The notes: generated from the letters alone by a model not told the origin. Counted from the first letter of the stretch, positions 1 to 5,906 are shown. The stretch is 9,637 bases of DNA from Nitriliruptorales bacterium (GCA_030835875.1 JAURQY010000073.1:1-9637); one strand, 5' to 3'. Made by a program: numbers and translations.

Positions 1-87
1 GCTGCCCTGCTGCGCGCCGAGGTCGAGTCCGCCGTCGGCGAGGAGCGCGACGGCACCGAGGTCTGGGACCGTGCTGTCCGCGGTTAG
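1..87 (+). CDS. C-terminal tail of an unidentified protein (partial)
   Basis: Frame 1 is open from the first base to a TAG at 85-87 and gives the last 28 residues of a protein whose start lies outside the window. The visible tail is charged and helical in look, ending in EVWDRAVRG. The codons are rich in third-position G or C like the genes that follow, which supports real coding. Only 9 bases separate its stop from the next ATG, so the two are probably co-transcribed. In other actinobacteria mazG lies a little upstream of eno, and MazG proteins often end in a similar Trp-containing helix. That is a positional guess, and 28 residues are too few to name the family. Confidence 0.6.
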   Translation, partial: AALLRAEVESAVGEERDGTEVWDRAVRG

Positions 88-96
88 CCTCGGCCC

Positions 97-366
97 ATGA
101 GCGCTCCCGAGCACGACGACCACGTCGACACCGCCGTCCCCGACGACGTCCTCGCCGGCTGGGACCCCGACGGTCCGCCACGGGTGCTGGATGGTCGCGC
201 CCCGTTCCCGACCGACACCGTCATCGCCGTCGGCGCGATGCTCGCCGGCGCTGCGCTGGGGGTCGCACGCGGCGGCCGGCACCCGCTCGTGCGCGCCAAG
301 GTCGGCGGTCTCCTCGGCCTCGGCGCCGCGATCGTCGCGCGTCGGATGTGGCGCCTGCCCGGCTGA
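97..366 (+). CDS. Small hypothetical membrane protein (89 aa)
   Basis: This 89-residue protein has an acidic N-terminal third (residues 1-40, many Asp and Glu), then two hydrophobic, Gly/Ala-rich segments at about residues 42-57 and 68-82, and a short basic end (ARRMWRLPG). The pattern suggests a hairpin of two membrane helices with the intervening loop RGGRHPLVRAK. Codon third positions are almost all G or C, which argues for a real gene rather than a chance frame. The ATG at 97 lies 9 bases after the previous stop and shows no clear Shine-Dalgarno, consistent with coupled translation. I do not recognise the family. In mycobacteria the slot just before eno is held by lpqU, but this protein has no lipobox and does not resemble it. 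Function unknown. Confidence 0.6.
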   Translation: MSAPEHDDHVDTAVPDDVLAGWDPDGPPRVLDGRAPFPTDTVIAVGAMLAGAALGVARGGRHPLVRAKVGGLLGLGAAIVARRMWRLPG

Positions 367-416
367 AGCGTTGCCGGTCCCTGCACGCCCACCGGCCGGA
401 CGGCCGTCGGCGGTCG

Positions 417-446
417 TTGCATCGCGCCATCGGGTCGGCGTACGGT
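417..446 (+). promoter_or_regulatory. Candidate promoter for eno
   Basis: TTGCAT at 417-422 and TACGGT at 441-446 are separated by 18 bases, close to the actinobacterial housekeeping pattern TTGACA-N16-18-TAnnnT. A start site near 453 would leave a leader of about 45 bases before eno. The rest of the 130-base gap holds only a weak inverted repeat (CGGCC at 393-397 with GGCCG at 402-406) and no T-tract. The -10 hexamer TACGGT recurs upstream of pstS. Confidence 0.4.
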
Positions 447-496
447 CCTGCTGACCGCGCCCTGCGCACCCCCGCGACGACGGACCGAGACGCGCC

Positions 497-1798
497 ATGG
501 ACCCCTTCCCCGGCATGCACAGCATCGAGTCGGTGCACGCCCGCGAGATCCTCGACTCGCGCGGCAACCCGACCCTCGAGGTCGACGTGCGGCTCGGCAT
601 CGGCGAGGTCGGCCGTGCCGCCGTGCCCTCGGGCGCCTCGACCGGCGCGCACGAGGTCGTCGAGCTCCGGGACGGTGACGCACGCCGCTACCTCGGCAAG
701 GGCGTGCAGCAGGCGGTCGCGAACGTGAACGGTCCGATCGCGGAGGCGGTCGCCGGACATGACGCGACCGACCAGCGCGGGCTCGACACGCTGCTCGTCG
801 AGCTCGACGGGACCGACGACCGCTCGAACCTCGGGGCGAACGCGGTGCTCGGGGTCTCGCTCGCCGCCGCGAAGGCCGCCGCCGCCGCGACCGGGCTGCC
901 GCTGTACGCCTACCTCGGCGGTCCGAACGCGCACGTGCTCCCGGTCCCGTGCATGAACGTGCTCAACGGTGGCAGTCATGCTGAGTCGAGCGTCGACATG
1001 CAGGAGTTCATGGTCGTGCCCGTCGGCGCGGCGAGCTTCGCGGACGCGCTGCGCATGGGCACCGAGGTCTACCACCACCTCAAGGCCGTGCTCAAGGGAC
1101 GTGGCCTCTCGACCGGCCTCGGCGACGAGGGCGGCTTCGCCCCTGACCTGCCGTCGAACACCGCTGCGCTCGACCTGCTCGTCGAGGCGATCGGCGCCGC
1201 CGGCTACACGCCCGGTGAGGACGTCGCGATCGCGCTCGACCCGGCGATGAGCGAGCTCTTCCGCGACGGCGCCTACCACCTCGAGGGCGAGGGCCGTGTG
1301 CTTTCGACCGACGAGATGATCGAGCTGTGGGCGGACCTCGTCGACCGCTACCCGATCGTGTCGATCGAGGACGGGCTCGACGAGGAGGACTGGGACGGCT
1401 GGGCGCGGCTGACCGCGCGCCTCGGCGACCGCGTCCAGCTCGTCGGTGATGACCTGCTCGTCACCAACCCGGCCTTCGTGCGCCGCGCGATCGATACGCG
1501 CGCGGCCAACAGCGTGCTCGTCAAGGTCAACCAGATCGGCACGCTCACCGAGGCCATGGACACCGTCGCCCTCGCGCAGCGCAACGGGTGGACGGCGATG
1601 GTGAGCCACCGCTCCGGCGAGACGGAGGACACGACGATCGCCGACCTCGCGGTCGCCGTCGGGTCCGGGCAGATCAAGACGGGCGCGCCCGCGCGCAGCG
1701 ACCGGGTCGCGAAGTACAACCAGCTCCTCCGCATCGAGGAGCGGCTCGGTGACACGGCGCGCTACGCGGGCCGCGCGGCGTTCCGGCAGCACGGCTGA
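497..1798 (+). CDS. eno: Enolase (phosphopyruvate hydratase)
   Basis: Enolase interconverts 2-phosphoglycerate and phosphoenolpyruvate in glycolysis and gluconeogenesis, in the cytoplasm. The 433-residue length is normal. All family landmarks are present: AREILDSRGNPT (15-26), the mobile loop SGASTG (45-50), GGSHAESSVDMQEFM (158-172) with His161 and Glu170, GDEGGFAP with Glu211, the three Mg ligands Asp248 (ALDPAMSE), Glu291 (SIEDG) and Asp318 (LVGDDL), the catalytic lysine Lys343, SHRSGETED (370-378) and Lys394. No key residue is missing. The start is ambiguous: ATG 497 gives the N-terminus MDPFPGMHSIESV, while ATG 515 would begin at MHSIESV, closer to the usual family start; neither has a good Shine-Dalgarno. 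I keep the longer one. It stands behind its own candidate promoter and leads into ftsB, as in other actinobacteria. Confidence 0.98.
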   Translation: MDPFPGMHSIESVHAREILDSRGNPTLEVDVRLGIGEVGRAAVPSGASTGAHEVVELRDGDARRYLGKGVQQAVANVNGPIAEAVAGHDATDQRGLDTLLVELDGTDDRSNLGANAVLGVSLAAAKAAAAATGLPLYAYLGGPNAHVLPVPCMNVLNGGSHAESSVDMQEFMVVPVGAASFADALRMGTEVYHHLKAVLKGRGLSTGLGDEGGFAPDLPSNTAALDLLVEAIGAAGYTPGEDVAIALDPAMSELFRDGAYHLEGEGRVLSTDEMIELWADLVDRYPIVSIEDGLDEEDWDGWARLTARLGDRVQLVGDDLLVTNPAFVRRAIDTRAANSVLVKVNQIGTLTEAMDTVALAQRNGWTAMVSHRSGETEDTTIADLAVAVGSGQIKTGAPARSDRVAKYNQLLRIEERLGDTARYAGRAAFRQHG

Positions 1799-1803
1799 GC
1801 AGG

Positions 1804-1823
1804 TCCCGGCCGGCCGGTCGGGA
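1804..1823 (+). other. Short hairpin between eno and ftsB
   Basis: TCCCGGCC (1804-1811) can pair with GGTCGGGA (1816-1823), with one G-U pair and a GGCC loop. No T-tract follows, so it is not a classical terminator. Its right arm touches the first bases of the ftsB ribosome binding site. It may mark the 3' end of eno mRNA or lower ftsB translation; both are inference, and GGCC-rich runs also arise by chance in DNA of this composition. Confidence 0.3.
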
Positions 1824-1830
1824 GAGGAGG
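1821..1830 (+). promoter_or_regulatory. Strong ribosome binding site fixing the ftsB start
   Basis: GGAGAGGAGG lies 5 bases before the ATG at 1836. It settles the start of the septum protein: the open frame extends upstream to 1749 inside eno, but no such signal precedes that ATG. Confidence 0.8.
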
Positions 1831-1835
1831 GGCGG

Positions 1836-2252
1836 ATGGCGACGACGCAGCGCAGCACGCGCCGCGCCGCTCGACGGCGTGCGCCCGCCGACCTCCTGCT
1901 CGGCGTGCTGCTCCTCGCGACGCTCGCGCTCGGGGTGCTCGTGCTCGCCCCACCGTTCGAGGACTACCGCGCCGCCCGCCAACGCGTCGCGCTCCTCGAG
2001 CAGCAGGCCGCCGCGCTCGAGTTCGAGAACGAGCGCCTCGCATCGCGCGTCGAGGACCTCGATGACCCCGTCACCCTCGAGCTGCTCGCCCGACAGCAGC
2101 AGGGCCTCGTGCGGCCCGGCGACGTTCCCTACGTGCTGACGCCGCCCGAGGTCGACGCACCGCGCATCGTCGACGTGCAGCCGGTGCCACAGGTCGCCGA
2201 GGACGACGTGCTGGACCGCATCCTCGCCTGGATCCGCGCACTGACGCGCTGA
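1836..2252 (+). CDS. ftsB: Septum formation initiator (FtsB/DivIC family)
   Basis: Small bitopic cell-division protein of 138 residues. Proteins of this family join FtsL and FtsQ in the divisome and help activate septal peptidoglycan synthesis. Visible parts: a basic cytoplasmic N-terminus (RSTRRAARRRAP, 6-17), one membrane helix (about 20-38), an extracytoplasmic coiled coil (about 42-75, Leu/Glu/Gln-rich) and the family signature LLARQQQGLVRPGDVPYVL (83-101). The tail beyond 102 is Pro/Val-rich and acidic, ending in an amphipathic helix with Trp (DRILAWIRALTR). The position after eno and before the DUF501 and ppx genes is the standard actinobacterial one (Rv1024 in M. tuberculosis). The longer upstream start at 1749 is rejected because it overlaps eno and lacks a ribosome binding site. 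Confidence 0.93.
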   Translation: MATTQRSTRRAARRRAPADLLLGVLLLATLALGVLVLAPPFEDYRAARQRVALLEQQAAALEFENERLASRVEDLDDPVTLELLARQQQGLVRPGDVPYVLTPPEVDAPRIVDVQPVPQVAEDDVLDRILAWIRALTR

Positions 2253-2268
2253 CGGCTACCGTTACACC

Positions 2269-2287
2269 GCGCCGGCGGGTCCGGCGC
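2269..2287 (+). terminator. GC-rich hairpin after ftsB
   Basis: GCGCCGG (2269-2275) and CCGGCGC (2281-2287) form a perfect 7-bp stem with a CGGGT loop, 16 bases past the ftsB stop. There is no T-tract. It could end or slow transcription in the T-less manner proposed for some actinobacteria, or be part of the folded leader of the next gene. Confidence 0.3.
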
Positions 2288-2305
2288 ACCTCCCACGGAA
2301 GTCCC

Positions 2306-2358
2306 GTCCCCGCTCCCGCCTGCCGACCGCCCTGCGGTCGCAGCGAGCTTCGGGGGAC
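2306..2358 (+). promoter_or_regulatory. Predicted structured leader of the S1-domain gene
   Basis: Nested pairings read directly from the sequence: outer stem GTCCCC (2306-2311) with GGGGAC (2353-2358); GCTC (2312-2315) with GAGC (2345-2348); and an inner hairpin CTG plus CGACCGC (2320-2322, 2324-2330, one bulged C) with GCGGTCG plus CAG (2334-2340, 2341-2343), loop CCT. The element lies 63 bases before the TTG start. An alternative pairing also exists, CCGACCG (2323-2329) with CGGTCGG (2376-2382), so the leader could switch between folds. No known riboswitch or T-box pattern is recognised. That it has a regulatory role is inference. Confidence 0.35.
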
Positions 2359-2412
2359 CGCGTCGCAGGAGCGGCCGGTCGGTGAGGGGAGCCGACGACG
2401 TCGGCATGGACC

Positions 2413-2421
2413 GGAGAGGAG
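2413..2421 (+). promoter_or_regulatory. Ribosome binding site for a TTG start
   Basis: GGAGAGGAG directly precedes TTG at 2422. The first GGAG (2413-2416) sits 5 bases from the TTG. An in-frame stop at 2383-2385 and the absence of ATG or GTG between it and 2422 leave TTG as the best start; the next candidate, GTG 2446, is too far from the site and would cut into the S1 fold. Confidence 0.6.
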
Positions 2422-2805
2422 TTGGTCGAACTGCTGGGTGAGATCGTGAAGGGCAAGGTCGTGCGCCTCGAGGAGTACGGCGCGTTCGTCGAGATCGACA
2501 TCGAGGGCACCGTCGCGACGGGCCTCGTGCACGTCTCCGAGGTCGCCGTCGACTACGTCGAGAACATCTACGCGTACCTCGCGGAGGGCGACGAGGTCGA
2601 CGTCCGGATCCTCGACGTCAAGGACGACGGCAAGATCGACCTGTCGATCAAGCGCGCCGACCCCGAGTGGGTCGACGAGGAGGCCCCGAACCTCCGCTCC
2701 AAGCTCGACAAGGACTTCAACAAGCGCCTGCGCCGCTTCATGCACAAGTCGCAGATGATCCAGGGTGAGGCCCGGCGGCAGAAGCGCGGTCGCGTCGGCA
2801 CGTGA
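2422..2805 (+). CDS. S1-domain RNA-binding protein (YabR/CvfD-like)
   Basis: A 127-residue protein with one S1 (OB-fold) RNA-binding domain at about residues 6-77: GEIVKGKVVRLEEYGAFVEI, GLVHVSE and GDEVDVRILDVKDDGKIDLSIK are the typical S1 blocks. The tail (78-127) is charged and strongly basic at its end (FNKRLRRFMHKSQ, then ARRQKRGR), which should add RNA contact. The layout of a single S1 domain plus a helical FxxxLxxFM-like tail is that of the Bacillus general stress/translation-linked proteins YabR and YugI (CvfD group), which bind RNA or the ribosome. Cytoplasmic; the exact target is unknown. It starts with TTG behind a folded leader and its stop overlaps the next start by 4 bases. In the mycobacterial version of this cluster no S1 gene lies here. 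Confidence 0.88.
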   Translation: MVELLGEIVKGKVVRLEEYGAFVEIDIEGTVATGLVHVSEVAVDYVENIYAYLAEGDEVDVRILDVKDDGKIDLSIKRADPEWVDEEAPNLRSKLDKDFNKRLRRFMHKSQMIQGEARRQKRGRVGT

Positions 2806-3365
2806 TCGACGCCGTCCAGCGCGACCCCGAGGCCTCCTACGACCGCGCCGCCGGCGCGACCGAGGCGGACGACGCGACGGTCGCGGTGCTCTCCGCGCAG
2901 CTCGGCCGTCCCGCACGTGGTCGCCCTGCGGTCGTCCACCGCTGCGGCCACGGGCTCCCGACCGTCGTGCGGGTGGACCCGCGGCTCGAGGACGGGACCC
3001 CCTTCCCGACCACGTTCTGGCTCGCTTGCCCGCTGCTGCGCTCCGCGGTCGGTCGCATGGAGGCCGACCACGAGATGGTGCGGCTGAACGAGGCGCTCGC
3101 CGAGGACGACGCGCTGCGCGCCGAGTACGCGGCCACCGCGGAGCGCTACGTCGCGTTCCGTGACGCGCTCGGCGAGCCCGGCCCGCCGCTCGATGGTGCG
3201 CCGACGGCCGGTGGGATGCCGAAGCGGGTGAAGTGCCTGCACGTGCACCTCGCCCACCACCTCGCGACGGGCGACAACCCGGTCGGCGCGCACGTCGCGG
3301 ACGCCCTGCTCCCGATGGCCTGCGACGCGCCCTGCGTGGACGTCGACGCACCGGAGGCGCCGTGA
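2802..3365 (+). CDS. DUF501 family protein
   Basis: A 187-residue member of the uncharacterised DUF501 family, the partner found between ftsB and ppx in actinobacteria (Rv1025). Family blocks are clear: VLSAQLGRPARG (29-40), VVHRCGHGLPTVV (44-56), DPRLEDGTPFPTTFWLACP (59-77) and GGMPKRVKCLHVHLAHHLATG (137-157). Conserved Cys48, Cys76 and Cys145, together with His147, His149, His152 and His153, look like possible metal ligands; this is inference. The N-terminal 28 residues before the domain are Ala/Asp-rich and unlike the family core. The C-terminus adds ACDAPC (173-178). The GTG start at 2802 overlaps the upstream TGA (GTGA) and the gene ends in another GTGA overlap with ppx, so it is probably coupled to both. 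No biochemical role is known to me, and no enzyme motif can be seen. Confidence 0.92.
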   Translation: MIDAVQRDPEASYDRAAGATEADDATVAVLSAQLGRPARGRPAVVHRCGHGLPTVVRVDPRLEDGTPFPTTFWLACPLLRSAVGRMEADHEMVRLNEALAEDDALRAEYAATAERYVAFRDALGEPGPPLDGAPTAGGMPKRVKCLHVHLAHHLATGDNPVGAHVADALLPMACDAPCVDVDAPEAP

Positions 3366-4312
3366 GCGTCGCCGCGGTCGACGTCGGTTCGAACTCCGTG
3401 CGTCTCCTCGTCCTCGACGACGCCGGCGCGCGTGTGCTGCGGCGCATCACGCCCACGCGCCTCGCGGAGGGGGTCGACCGCACCGACCGGCTCGCCGACG
3501 CCGCCATCGCTCGCACCGTCACCGCGATCGAGGCGTTCCGCGACGTCTGGGTCGACGCCGGCGTCCCGACGGACACGGCGCACGTGCGGATCGCCGCGAC
3601 CTCGGCCGTGCGGGACGCCGCTGACCGTGACCGGTTCCTCGCTGCCGTGCTCGCGAAGGTCGGGATCCCCGTCGACGTGATCGACGGGGAGGAGGAGGCG
3701 GCGCTCGGCTTCGCCGGCGCGAGCGGCGCGGTGCCGACGGTCGAGCCGTCCCTCGTCATCGACGTCGGGGGCGGGTCGACCGAGCTCGTCATCGGCGAGG
3801 CGGGTCGCGTCCTCGCGAGCGTCTCCACGCAGCTCGGCTGCGTCCGGCTGACCGAGCGTGCACTCCACGCCGACCCGCCGACCGACACGGAGCGTGACGC
3901 AGCGGCGAGCATCGCCGAGGCGGTCGTCCGCGACGGCCTCGCGGTCCTGCGTGAGGGCCTCGCGCACCACGGTCGTTCGCTCGCCGATCTCGGCACGGTC
4001 GTCGCGGTCGCCGGGACGGCGACCACGCTCGCCGCGCTGCAGCTCGGACTCGACGACTACGAGGAGTCGCGCATCCACGGCACCGTCGTCGGCACGGCAG
4101 CGCTCGACACGCTCGCCGATCGCCTCGTGCGCATGACGGTCGCCGAGCGCTCCGCGCTCGGGCCGGTCCAGCCGGGACGCGCGGAGGTCCTCCACGGTGG
4201 CGCGGTCGTGCTCGCGACGGCGCTCCGGCTGCTCGGACGTCCGGAGCTCGTGGTCAGCGAGGCCGACTCGCTCGACGCGCTCGCGGCGGGGCTCCTCGGG
4301 TCGCGCGGATGA
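3362..4312 (+). CDS. ppx: Ppx/GppA family phosphatase (short exopolyphosphatase type)
   Basis: Cytoplasmic phosphatase of the ASKHA fold; members release phosphate from the ends of polyphosphate or from pppGpp. Start is GTG 3362, overlapping the DUF501 stop, and gives MSVAAVDVGSNSVRLLV exactly at the expected N-terminal phosphate-1 loop; a longer open frame from 3233 is not used. Other landmarks: ATSAVRDA (79-86), IDGEEEAALGF (107-117, with the catalytic-glutamate region), the phosphate-2 loop DVGGGSTEL (134-142), VAGTATTLAAL (216-226), PGRAEVLHGGA (271-281) and SEADSLDALAAG (299-310). At 316 residues it is the short two-lobe form without the C-terminal HD-like domain, the same size class as M. 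tuberculosis Rv1026. Small departures from consensus (RAE for RAD, DSLDA for D-LDG) are conservative. Substrate choice between polyphosphate and pppGpp cannot be read from sequence. It ends in an ATGA overlap with the Nudix fusion gene. Confidence 0.92.
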   Translation: MSVAAVDVGSNSVRLLVLDDAGARVLRRITPTRLAEGVDRTDRLADAAIARTVTAIEAFRDVWVDAGVPTDTAHVRIAATSAVRDAADRDRFLAAVLAKVGIPVDVIDGEEEAALGFAGASGAVPTVEPSLVIDVGGGSTELVIGEAGRVLASVSTQLGCVRLTERALHADPPTDTERDAAASIAEAVVRDGLAVLREGLAHHGRSLADLGTVVAVAGTATTLAALQLGLDDYEESRIHGTVVGTAALDTLADRLVRMTVAERSALGPVQPGRAEVLHGGAVVLATALRLLGRPELVVSEADSLDALAAGLLGSRG

Positions 4313-5775
4313 GCGGCTTCTGGGCGCGGCTCGACGCGGCGCTCGCGACCGTCGACGAGGCGGTCCGCACCCCACCGCCCGGCGCGCGCATCGGTGCGGT
4401 GCTCGTGCTCCTCGAGGACGAGCCCGACGCCGACGTGGTCGGTCCGCGCCTCGTGCTGACACGGCGCCGACCGGACCTGCGCTCCCACCCCGGACAGCTC
4501 TCCTTCGCCGGCGGGCGCGTCGAGCCGGGGGAGGACGCGACCGCTGCCGCACTGCGCGAGGCGGGGGAGGAGATCGGTCTCGACCCGGCCAGCGTTACGG
4601 TGCTCGGCCACGGCCCGACCTTCTACGTGCCACCGTCACGCTTCTGGGTCGTCCCCGTCGTCGCCCGCTGGCACACGCCGCACCCGCTCGTCCCCGAACC
4701 GCGCGAGGTGGCGGAGGTCCTCCACGTCGGGCTCGACCAGTTGACCGACGAGCGTCGGTGGCGGCACACACCGCTGCGGGGTCGTGCCTCGGTAGGTCGC
4801 GCGACGTCGAGCTGGGCGTGGCGGCTCGACGACGACCTCCTGTGGGGTGCGACCGCGCTCGTCGTGCGCATGCTGCTCGACGCGGTCCAGCCGGACTGGG
4901 CCGGCGGTCGCGTGCCGGAGCTCCTCGGTGACGACCGGGCCGAGGCGCCATGGCTGGAGGCGCCCCAACAGCCACGCCGGGCGCGCCTCGGCGCGGTCGC
5001 GCCGGAGCGCGACCAGGCCGACGTCCCACACGTCGACGTCGTCGGACTCCGTGTACTGCGCGCGCTGGTCGACGTCGAGGCAGGTGGGGCGGAGGCGCGC
5101 GCCGAACGGGCGGGCCGAGCGGTCGCGGACGCGGTGCGTGCGATGCTCGTCGCCGCGGGCCACGCCACCGACGCCGGTCCGGTGACGGTCCTCGCCGGGC
5201 CCTCGTCGAACGGTGCGGCCGGCCTCGTCGCTGCGCGTGTCCTCGCCGAGGCGGGGACCGACGTCCGGGTCGTCACCGTCGGCCCGCCGAGGATCGCGGC
5301 GCAGCTCGATCCGCTCGCGTCGCTCGGCGTCGCCGTCACGCCGCTCGATGCGCACCCGCTCGACGACTCGGCGACGCCGGGAGTCCTCGTCGTCGACGCG
5401 ATGCTCGGCATCGGTGCCGAGCCACCGCTGCACGGCCGCCCCGCGGACGCGGCACGGTGGCTGCGGCGTCACGACGTCCCGGTGCTCTCCGTCGACCTGC
5501 CGAGCGGCCTGAGCGCCGATGAGGGCCTCCTCGGCCCGTGCGTGACCGCGGACGTGACGATCGCCCTGGGGCTCCCGACGCGTGCCTGCGCCGACCCGGG
5601 TGTCCAGGCGTTCCTCGGCGACCTGCACCTCGCCGACATCGGAGCGACGAGCGCGCAGTGGGCCGACGTCGGCGTCGCTGGCGTCTCGGCCGATCTCTTC
5701 GCGGGCGGGACGCTGGTGCGGCTGATGGTCGCGGCCACCGCAGGGGACGCCGGTACGCCGCTCCAGACGGACTGA
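4309..5775 (+). CDS. Nudix (CoA pyrophosphatase-like) / YjeF_N fusion protein
   Basis: One uninterrupted 488-residue frame carries two domains. Residues about 25-195 are a Nudix hydrolase with the complete box G69-x5-E75-x7-R83-E84-x2-E87-E88-x-G90-L91, preceded by the CoA-type signature LVLTRRRPDLRSHPGQLSFAGG (48-69, Ala67 replacing the usual Pro). This predicts cleavage of CoA or its derivatives to 4'-phosphopantetheine and adenosine bisphosphate. After a Pro/Arg-rich linker (about 196-240), residues about 241-455 resemble the YjeF N-terminal domain (NAD(P)HX epimerase): ERAGRAVADAV (266-276), a nucleotide-loop region at 297-305, VDAMLGIG (362-369), VDLPSGLSADEG (395-406) and GDLHLADIG (437-445). 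The loop, normally GNNGGDG, reads SSNGAAG, so epimerase activity is doubtful and the domain may only bind ligand. There is no YjeF_C dehydratase part. The start ATG overlaps the ppx stop (ATGA). The tail after 455 is not recognised. Confidence 0.85.
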   Translation: MSGFWARLDAALATVDEAVRTPPPGARIGAVLVLLEDEPDADVVGPRLVLTRRRPDLRSHPGQLSFAGGRVEPGEDATAAALREAGEEIGLDPASVTVLGHGPTFYVPPSRFWVVPVVARWHTPHPLVPEPREVAEVLHVGLDQLTDERRWRHTPLRGRASVGRATSSWAWRLDDDLLWGATALVVRMLLDAVQPDWAGGRVPELLGDDRAEAPWLEAPQQPRRARLGAVAPERDQADVPHVDVVGLRVLRALVDVEAGGAEARAERAGRAVADAVRAMLVAAGHATDAGPVTVLAGPSSNGAAGLVAARVLAEAGTDVRVVTVGPPRIAAQLDPLASLGVAVTPLDAHPLDDSATPGVLVVDAMLGIGAEPPLHGRPADAARWLRRHDVPVLSVDLPSGLSADEGLLGPCVTADVTIALGLPTRACADPGVQAFLGDLHLADIGATSAQWADVGVAGVSADLFAGGTLVRLMVAATAGDAGTPLQTD

Positions 5776-5800
5776 TCAGCGCGGCCCGGTCGCGCCGAAG

Positions 5801-5833
5801 GTTCCGATGCCGTTCACCTTCCGTTCTCCTGTG
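5801..5833 (+). promoter_or_regulatory. Triple PHO box upstream of pstS
   Basis: Three tandem 11-base direct repeats in exact phase: GTTCCGATGCC (5801-5811), GTTCACCTTCC (5812-5822) and GTTCTCCTGTG (5823-5833). Each begins GTTC and the middle one carries the GTTCACC core. Direct 11-base GTTCACC-like repeats are the operator of the actinobacterial phosphate-starvation response regulators (PhoP of Streptomyces, RegX3 of mycobacteria). The array ends 27 bases before a -10-like hexamer, a position suited to activation of the pst operon under phosphate limitation. The first repeat is the weakest match. The bases before 5801 and after 5833 do not continue the pattern. Confidence 0.8.
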
Positions 5834-5860
5834 GCGAGGTGGGCCGTCATCCGTGCTGCT

Positions 5861-5866
5861 TACGGT
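5861..5866 (+). promoter_or_regulatory. Candidate -10 element of the pst operon promoter
   Basis: TACGGT fits the actinobacterial TAnnnT -10 pattern and is the same hexamer seen in front of eno. No TTGACA-like -35 lies 16-18 bases upstream (that stretch is GGTGGG-like), which is expected of a promoter dependent on the activator at the adjacent PHO box. A start site near 5873 gives a leader of about 83 bases. Confidence 0.5.
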
Positions 5867-5906
5867 CCCAGTCGTCGGTGAGGGGAGTCCTTCGCCGGCA
5901 CCAGGA

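Noticed and set aside
221..1858. A 545-codon open frame on the minus strand opposite eno
   Set aside because: It is the antisense shadow of eno: in very high-GC DNA stops are rare on the opposite strand. It is Arg/Val/Asp-rich, has no recognisable domain, and eno is certain on the plus strand.
2378..2391. 14-base sequence GTCGGTGAGGGGAG shared with 5874-5887
   Set aside because: Both copies are in leaders, which is tempting, but about one shared 14-mer is expected by chance in a window of this length and base bias, and their distances to the start codons differ (31 and 69 bases).
3233..3361. Possible longer N-terminus of Ppx
   Set aside because: It would overlap the end of DUF501 by 130 bases and add an Arg/Pro-rich stretch, whereas GTG 3362 places the phosphate-1 motif at residue 7 as in the family.
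2071..4026. A 651-codon minus-strand open frame across ftsB, S1, DUF501 and ppx
   Set aside because: Low-complexity Arg/Ser/Ala translation that crosses four well-supported plus-strand genes; a composition artefact.
3146..4552. A 468-codon minus-strand open frame opposite DUF501 and ppx
   Set aside because: Arg/Asp-rich with no motif; antisense shadow of ppx and the Nudix gene.
5779..5795. Weak inverted repeat GCGCG/CGCGC after the Nudix fusion gene as a terminator
   Set aside because: Only 5 bp with a 7-base loop, no T-tract, and simple GCGC content; not enough to call.
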